10,476 nt of DNA from Pseudomonadota bacterium (GTDB lineage: Bacteria; Pseudomonadota; Gammaproteobacteria; Burkholderiales; Thiobacillaceae): assembly GCA_030836725.1 (NCBI GenBank), contig JAUPLV010000073.1:1-10476 (forward strand), written 5' to 3'. The stretch's first letter is position 1; every line of letters begins with the position of its first letter. This document shows, in pieces, positions 6,798 through 10,476 of the stretch. A program made the translations under genes and the position numbers. The notes beneath the pieces are model-generated. The model did not search any database. It worked only from the letters and a program-made list of their open reading frames with translations, and was not told the DNA's origin.

Positions 6798-7656
6798 GAC
6801 CCAGTCCACCCCGTCGCTGTCGGTGGCCCATTTGGGCGATCGCCTCGCCACCGTACTGGTCTGGCTGACGGGCCTGCTGGCGCTGGCCTTGCCTCTGGGC
6901 ATCCTGGGCTTTCTCGCCGTGCGCGGTATGCACGTCGTGTCTTGGGAATTCCTCCTGGCCGGCCCGTCGGGCTTTCCCTTGGGCACTGCCGGCGGCATCG
7001 GTCCGGCCATACTGGGCACCCTGTATCTGGTTGGCCTTGGGCTTGCGGTGGCCTTGCCGCTCGGGGTCGGTGGTGGCATCTATCTGAGCGAGTTCGCGCC
7101 CCGCGCATTCTGGGTCCGGCTACTTGAGTTCGCCGCCGAGTGTCTGGCGGCCATACCGGCCGTCATCTACGGCCTGTTCGGCTATGCCCTCCTGGTGGTG
7201 TTCCTGGCCATGAACATCTCTTTGCTGGCCGGTGGTCTGACTCTGGGACTGATGATGTTCCCTATCATACTGATCGGCTCCCGCGCCGCGCTGGCCGCCG
7301 TGCCGAGCTTGGAACGCGAGTCGGCGCTGGCGCTCGGCGTCAGCCGGTCCTGGGTGGTGCACCGGATCCTGCTGCCGAGGGCGTGGCCGGGTATCGCCGC
7401 CTCGGTGGTGCTGGCCGCCGGCCACGCGGCCGGGTCCGCCGCCCCCGTCATGTTCACCGCCAGTACGGTATTCACCGTCACCGATCCCGCCATGGCCACG
7501 CCGGTCATGACACTGCCCACTCATCTGTACAACCTGGTTTCGGAGGCAGTGTCCTTCGACCACGCCTACGGCACCGCGCTGGTGCTGGTCGTTGGCATCC
7601 TGCTCGCCAACACCCTGAGCATGCTGTTGCGCCGCCGCCTGCCGGAACATAATTAG
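6790..7656 (+). CDS. PstA-like ABC importer permease with altered core motif
   Basis: This is the second permease, 288 residues, the normal length for PstA. The N-terminal membrane segment is about residues 15-42, the permease domain about 75-280, and the EAA loop about 176-196 (ERESALALGVSRSWVVHR). The segment AAGHAAGSAAPVMFTAST matches the PstA signature (usually ...R-x-x-G-E-T-A-P-L-L-F-T-A). However, the conserved Arg is H212 and the conserved Glu is S216. Since charged residues in this segment matter for phosphate transport in E. coli Pst, the change suggests a different ligand or coupling. It overlaps the PstC-like gene by eight bases, so the two are translationally coupled. AGGA lies at 6774-6777. 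Confidence 0.87.
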   Translation: MSETQSTPSLSVAHLGDRLATVLVWLTGLLALALPLGILGFLAVRGMHVVSWEFLLAGPSGFPLGTAGGIGPAILGTLYLVGLGLAVALPLGVGGGIYLSEFAPRAFWVRLLEFAAECLAAIPAVIYGLFGYALLVVFLAMNISLLAGGLTLGLMMFPIILIGSRAALAAVPSLERESALALGVSRSWVVHRILLPRAWPGIAASVVLAAGHAAGSAAPVMFTASTVFTVTDPAMATPVMTLPTHLYNLVSEAVSFDHAYGTALVLVVGILLANTLSMLLRRRLPEHN

Positions 7657-7660
7657 GAGA
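7655..7660 (+). promoter_or_regulatory. Ribosome binding site deciding a GTG start
   Basis: AGGAGA lies eight bases before GTG 7669 and overlaps the stop codon of the PstA-like gene. It fixes GTG as the start of the ATPase gene, since no ATG is suitably placed. Confidence 0.6.
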
Positions 7661-7668
7661 CCCTGTTC

Positions 7669-8445
7669 GTGCCCGATAGTCCCAGCCACGCCCCCACCCT
7701 TGAGGTCCGCGACCTGCAAGTCCACTACGGCCGGTCCAGCGCCCTGACCAACATCAGCTGCCGTATTCCATCCCGCCAGGTGACCGCCGTGATGGGGCCT
7801 TCGGGTTGCGGCAAGAGCACCTTCATCAAGACGCTCAACCGCACCCTCGAACTGACCCCCAAGGCCCGCGTACGTGGTGGCTCGGTGCTGTATCGCGGCA
7901 ACGACATCTATGCCTCGGCCTGCAATGTCGACGACATCCGCAAGCAGATCGGCATCATCCATCAGCGGCCGGTCAGTTTTCCCATGACGATCAAGGAGAA
8001 CGTCCTGTTCGGCGCACGCTTCCACAAACTGGTTCGGCGAGCGGACGAAACCGACTACGCGCGCAAATATCTCGAACGGGTGGGGTTGTGGACCGAGGTG
8101 CGGGACCGCCTCGGCGCTCATGCCGCCACCCTGTCCGGCGGCCAGCAGCAGCGCCTGTGCCTGGCTCGCACGCTGGCGAACCAACCCACGGTGATCCTCA
8201 TGGACGAACCTTGCTCCGCCCTCGATCCGGCGGCGACCCGACGCATCGAGGAACTGATTGGCGAACTGGAACGCGACTACACCATCGTCATCGTCACCCA
8301 CAACATGAGCCAGGCGCGGCGCGTGTCGCGCAACGCCTTGTTCTTCTATGACGGCCGCCTGATGGAGGCCGGCCCCACCCAGCAAATATTCGAAGATCCA
8401 CGCGAATCCCTGACCAGGGAATTCGTTACAGGCCAAATTGGCTAA
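7669..8445 (+). CDS. PstB-like ABC importer ATPase
   Basis: This 258-residue nucleotide-binding subunit has all the catalytic motifs. Walker A is GPSGCGKST (43-51) and the Q-loop segment is IHQRPVSFPMTIKENV. The ABC signature is LSGGQQQR (155-162), Walker B is ILMDEPCSALDP with D179 and E180, and the H-loop His is H211 in VTHNMSQA. The Q-loop region matches the PstB form (FQKPNPFPMSI) more closely than generic ABC ATPases, which supports a Pst-type origin. It starts at GTG, 12 bases after the PstA-like stop. It should energise the two permeases from the cytoplasmic side. No phoU-like gene follows, unlike many true pst operons. Confidence 0.9.
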   Translation: MPDSPSHAPTLEVRDLQVHYGRSSALTNISCRIPSRQVTAVMGPSGCGKSTFIKTLNRTLELTPKARVRGGSVLYRGNDIYASACNVDDIRKQIGIIHQRPVSFPMTIKENVLFGARFHKLVRRADETDYARKYLERVGLWTEVRDRLGAHAATLSGGQQQRLCLARTLANQPTVILMDEPCSALDPAATRRIEELIGELERDYTIVIVTHNMSQARRVSRNALFFYDGRLMEAGPTQQIFEDPRESLTREFVTGQIG

Positions 8446-8463
8446 CCTAACCGGCACGTAAAC

Positions 8464-9606
8464 ATGACCACACCCCAGCGTATCCTGATCAGCATGATCG
8501 ACGGCTTCGGCACCGACTATTTCGAGGCCAGCCCACTACCCACCCTGAACCGGATGGCTGGATCCGGGTTCAGCCAAAACGTCGAGGCCGTCATCCCCAG
8601 CGTGACGAACGCCAACAACGTATCCATCTGCTGCGGCGTTCTGCCCAGGGAGCATGGCATAACCGGCAACTATTACTTCAACGAGGCGGATGGGCAGCAC
8701 GATTACATGGAAAACGCTGAGTTCATCCGCGTGCCCACCTTGATGCAGCGCGCGGCAGCCCAGGGCGTCCGCTCAGCCCTGCTCACCTGCAAGAAGAAAA
8801 CCGTCAACCTGCTGGCGGGTGGCTGCGAAATCGCCATTGCCGCCGAGGCGCCTGCCGAGGAATATGTCGCCCGACATGGCCCAGCGCCGGACATCTACAG
8901 CAGGGAAATCAACTACTGGCTATGGCGCGTGGCCATCGACATCCTGGCCAACCGGCCGGACATCGGCCTGCTCTACGTCCACACCACGGATTACCCCATG
9001 CACCAATGGGCACCGGATGCGCCAGAATCCATCGAACACATGGAAACCCTCGACAAGCTGCACGCCGAAGCCGCCGCCGTCGCACCCGATGCCGCCTTCT
9101 TCATCACCGCCGACCACGGCATGAACTACAAACGGCGCTGCTGGGATCTGGGCAAGGCCTGCGCCAACCGCGGCACACCAGTACGCTTCGCCATGTCCGC
9201 CGAAAAGGACCGTTACGTGAAACATCACCGCACCTTCGGCGGTGCTGCCTGGGTTTATCTCAACGATCCTGCCGACGCACAACAGGTAGCAGAAACGCTG
9301 CAAAGTCTCACCGGAGTCGAGCGCGTCATGAGTCGCGAAGAGGCGGCGCGGCATTGGGGATTGCTGCCGGAACGGATCGGCCATCTGTGCGTCTTCGGCG
9401 ATCGCGATACGGTATTCGGCGAAATGGAAGGCGAATATGAAGACCTGCCCGAGGGATACCGCTCCCACGGCTCGCCCCACGAGTTGCAGGTGCCGCTTAT
9501 CATCTACAACTATCAGGACGCCCTGCCCCCGGCTGAGCGCTTCGTGCATAACGCCGACCTGACTCATATGCTCTATCGTTTGACCCTGCCGACGACTTGC
9601 CGGTGA
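8464..9606 (+). CDS. phnA: Phosphonoacetate hydrolase (PhnA, alkaline phosphatase superfamily)
   Basis: This 380-residue cytoplasmic enzyme should split phosphonoacetate into acetate and phosphate, using two metal ions and a threonine nucleophile. Metal and catalytic residues expected from the characterised enzyme are all in place: D13 (MIDGFG), T48 in SVTNANNVSI, D176 and H180 (TTDYPMHQW), D217 and H218 (ADHGMN), and a late His (H335 or H339, SHGSPHE). Lysines K110-K112 (TCKKKTVN) and K248 or K253 could bind the substrate's carboxylate and phosphonate groups, as in the known structure. The protein is slightly shorter than most PhnA (about 400-424), mainly at the N-terminus. It is last in the operon, 18 bases after the ATPase gene, with no strong ribosome binding site. 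A nucleotide pyrophosphatase-type activity is the main alternative but fits the T-N-x-N-N motif less well. Confidence 0.87.
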   Translation: MTTPQRILISMIDGFGTDYFEASPLPTLNRMAGSGFSQNVEAVIPSVTNANNVSICCGVLPREHGITGNYYFNEADGQHDYMENAEFIRVPTLMQRAAAQGVRSALLTCKKKTVNLLAGGCEIAIAAEAPAEEYVARHGPAPDIYSREINYWLWRVAIDILANRPDIGLLYVHTTDYPMHQWAPDAPESIEHMETLDKLHAEAAAVAPDAAFFITADHGMNYKRRCWDLGKACANRGTPVRFAMSAEKDRYVKHHRTFGGAAWVYLNDPADAQQVAETLQSLTGVERVMSREEAARHWGLLPERIGHLCVFGDRDTVFGEMEGEYEDLPEGYRSHGSPHELQVPLIIYNYQDALPPAERFVHNADLTHMLYRLTLPTTCR

Positions 9607-9904
9607 GTAGTACTTAACGGCTGGTGCGCTTTGTTATCTGCCCTTCGTCGGTCACGGCTTGAAGTGCAACAATTGGAAGAGTTCGCGTTCGGGCATCGGA
9701 AAAGCTGCTATTCAAGGTCGGGCTGCCGCCAAGATCCGCTAGCTGTTAGATAGCTGACTCACATGAGAGGCAGGTTGTCTGACCGGATCGGCCGTTGAAA
9801 AGACGCTCGCACAACAGGGCTTGAACTCCCGGAATCAGCCGGTTGTCGCCTGATTCCGGCGTGGTGGGTATTTGTCTTGCGGTGTGCACCCGTGTGCCAT
9901 GAAG
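9607..9904. other. Noncoding spacer between phnA and the tRNA terminator
   Basis: No credible gene is seen here on either strand; in-frame stops are frequent and no family motif appears. It holds one strong inverted repeat (9829-9859). It may contain the terminator of the phnA operon, but no stem followed by a T run was found for the + strand. Confidence 0.5.
9829..9859. repeat. Perfect 10-bp inverted repeat with 11-base loop
   Basis: CCGGAATCAG (9829-9838) pairs exactly with CTGATTCCGG (9850-9859). No T run follows on either side, so it is not a classical terminator. The 8-mer CCGGAATC in the arm also occurs in the T-arm of the nearby tRNA gene (9960-9967). Confidence 0.6.
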
Positions 9905-9931
9905 CAAAAAGGCCACCCCGAAGGATGGCCT
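9905..9931 (-). terminator. Rho-independent terminator of tRNA-Thr
   Basis: Read on the - strand, AGGCCATCC and GGGTGGCCT form a nine-pair stem (one G-U) closed by a TTCG tetraloop, and the stem ends in a five-T run. It begins 17 bases after the tRNA CCA end. Confidence 0.85.
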
Positions 9932-9947
9932 AAGTGCTTGTTTGTAC

Positions 9948-10023
9948 TGGTGCCGCTGGCCGGAATCGAACTGGCGACCTTCGCATTACGAATGCGCTGC
10001 TCTACCAACTGAGCTACAGCGGC
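9948..10023 (-). tRNA. tRNA-Thr (anticodon CGT)
   Basis: The 76-nt gene has a perfect 7-bp acceptor stem (GCCGCTG/CAGCGGC), a D-arm GCTC-AGTTGGTA-GAGC, an anticodon loop TTCGTAA with CGT at 9990-9988, and a T-loop TTCGATT. The CCA end is encoded (9950-9948). It decodes ACG threonine codons. Two non-Watson-Crick pairs are visible: G27-A43 at the base of the anticodon stem and A52-C62 in the T-stem. It lies 46 bases downstream of gltX on the same strand, has its own -10 box, and is followed by a terminator. Confidence 0.93.
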
Positions 10024-10037
10024 GAAAAACAGCGCGC

Positions 10038-10043
10038 ATTATA
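10038..10043 (-). promoter_or_regulatory. -10 box of the tRNA-Thr promoter
   Basis: A perfect TATAAT on the - strand lies 14 bases upstream of the tRNA 5' end. The -35 region at 17 bases (GCCACA, 10066-10061) is a weak match and overlaps the end of gltX upstream sequence. The tRNA may also be read from gltX transcripts. Confidence 0.6.
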
Positions 10044-10069
10044 GCGGAATCGTCCGTCCGTGTGGCGGC

Positions 10070-10476
10070 CTACAGCGCGGCTTTCAGGCGGCCGACCACC
10101 TTGTCCCGGCCGATCAGTTCCAGGGTGGCGTCGATCGCCGGCGTCTGCGCCTCGCCGGTCACCAGCACGCGCACCGGCATCGCCAGTTTCGGCATCTTGA
10201 GGCCGTGCGCGGCGAGGGTTTCCTTGAATGCGGCGCTGATGGCGCTGCGCTCCCAGGTCAGCGTTTCGAGGCGCGCGGCGAGGTCGGCCAGCGCCGGCAG
10301 CACTTCGGGGGTGACATGCAGCGCCAGGAGTTCGGGCGTCGGGTGCAGGGTGCGGTAGAACAGGGTGGCGGCGTCGGCCAGTTCCTCGATGGTGGCGGCG
10401 CGTTCTTTCACCAGCGCGCAGACGGCTGAAAGTTCGGGGCCGTCGTCCGGGTTGGCGCCGTTGCGGATCAGGAAGG
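10070..10476 (-). CDS. gltX: Glutamyl-tRNA synthetase, C-terminal part only
   Basis: The - strand frame is open from the window edge (first full codon at 10474) to TAG 10072-10070, giving about 134 codons. It is the anticodon-binding C-terminal domain of a bacterial GltX. The hallmarks are the segment LKMPKLAMPVRVLVTG, then QTPAIDATLELIGRDKVVGRL and a final AL, along with the preceding TWERSAISAAFKETLAAHG. The enzyme charges tRNA-Glu with glutamate in the cytoplasm. The catalytic Rossmann domain with its HIGH and KMSKS motifs lies beyond the window. The GTG at 10411 is an internal valine, not a start. This is a housekeeping gene and anchors the right edge of the window in the core chromosome. 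Confidence 0.93.
   Translation of the reverse strand, partial: FLIRNGANPDDGPELSAVCALVKERAATIEELADAATLFYRTLHPTPELLALHVTPEVLPALADLAARLETLTWERSAISAAFKETLAAHGLKMPKLAMPVRVLVTGEAQTPAIDATLELIGRDKVVGRLKAAL

Noticed and set aside
7120..8457. Long open frame of 445 codons on the - strand
   Set aside because: It lies opposite the PstA- and PstB-like genes, which carry full family motifs. Its translation is rich in Gly, His, Gln and Arg with no recognisable domain, as expected of a GC-rich shadow frame.
9942..10358. Open frame of 138 codons on the + strand
   Set aside because: It runs antisense through the tRNA gene and gltX and has no motif.
1..10476. CRISPR array or riboswitch
   Set aside because: No regularly spaced repeats of 25-40 bases and no recognisable riboswitch core were found in the spacers.

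Overview
The window looks like chromosomal DNA of a high-GC Gram-negative proteobacterium, most likely a betaproteobacterium. I infer this from the style of the gltX C-terminus, the CCA-encoding tRNA-Thr next to it, the Tat- and lipoprotein-type signals and the codon usage. This is judged by eye, without a database comparison.

Left part (1-3887, all + strand). The 3' end of an arsenite methyltransferase gene (arsM-like) is followed closely by a small CxxC thioredoxin-fold protein. A tandem-domain universal stress protein comes next, with its own palindrome-bearing upstream region. Then comes a pair joined by an ATGA overlap: a lipoprotein alpha/beta hydrolase whose frame is broken near 2074-2094, and a membrane protein of the alkaline ceramidase (CREST) superfamily.

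Central part (4115-9606). This is a compact cassette. A divergently transcribed GntR/FCD regulator faces a tight operon of four transporter genes resembling the phosphate importer PstSCAB (binding protein, two different permeases, ATPase). The operon ends with a phosphonoacetate hydrolase (PhnA) of the alkaline phosphatase superfamily. There is no phoU, no Pho box that I can see, and no phnW or phnY. The simplest reading is a substrate-induced system that imports phosphonoacetate (or a related phosphonate) and cleaves its C-P bond to give acetate and phosphate, using a Pst-type importer that has diverged at conserved positions. This is the most interesting item in the window.

Right part (9607-10476, - strand). 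A noncoding stretch of about 300 bases, containing one strong hairpin, separates the cassette from a tRNA-Thr(CGT) gene. The tRNA has a clear terminator with a UUCG loop and a TATAAT -10 box. Beyond it is the 3' end of gltX (glutamyl-tRNA synthetase). The tRNA 3' end points towards the cassette, the usual geometry for islands integrated at tRNA genes, but I found no integrase or convincing att repeat.
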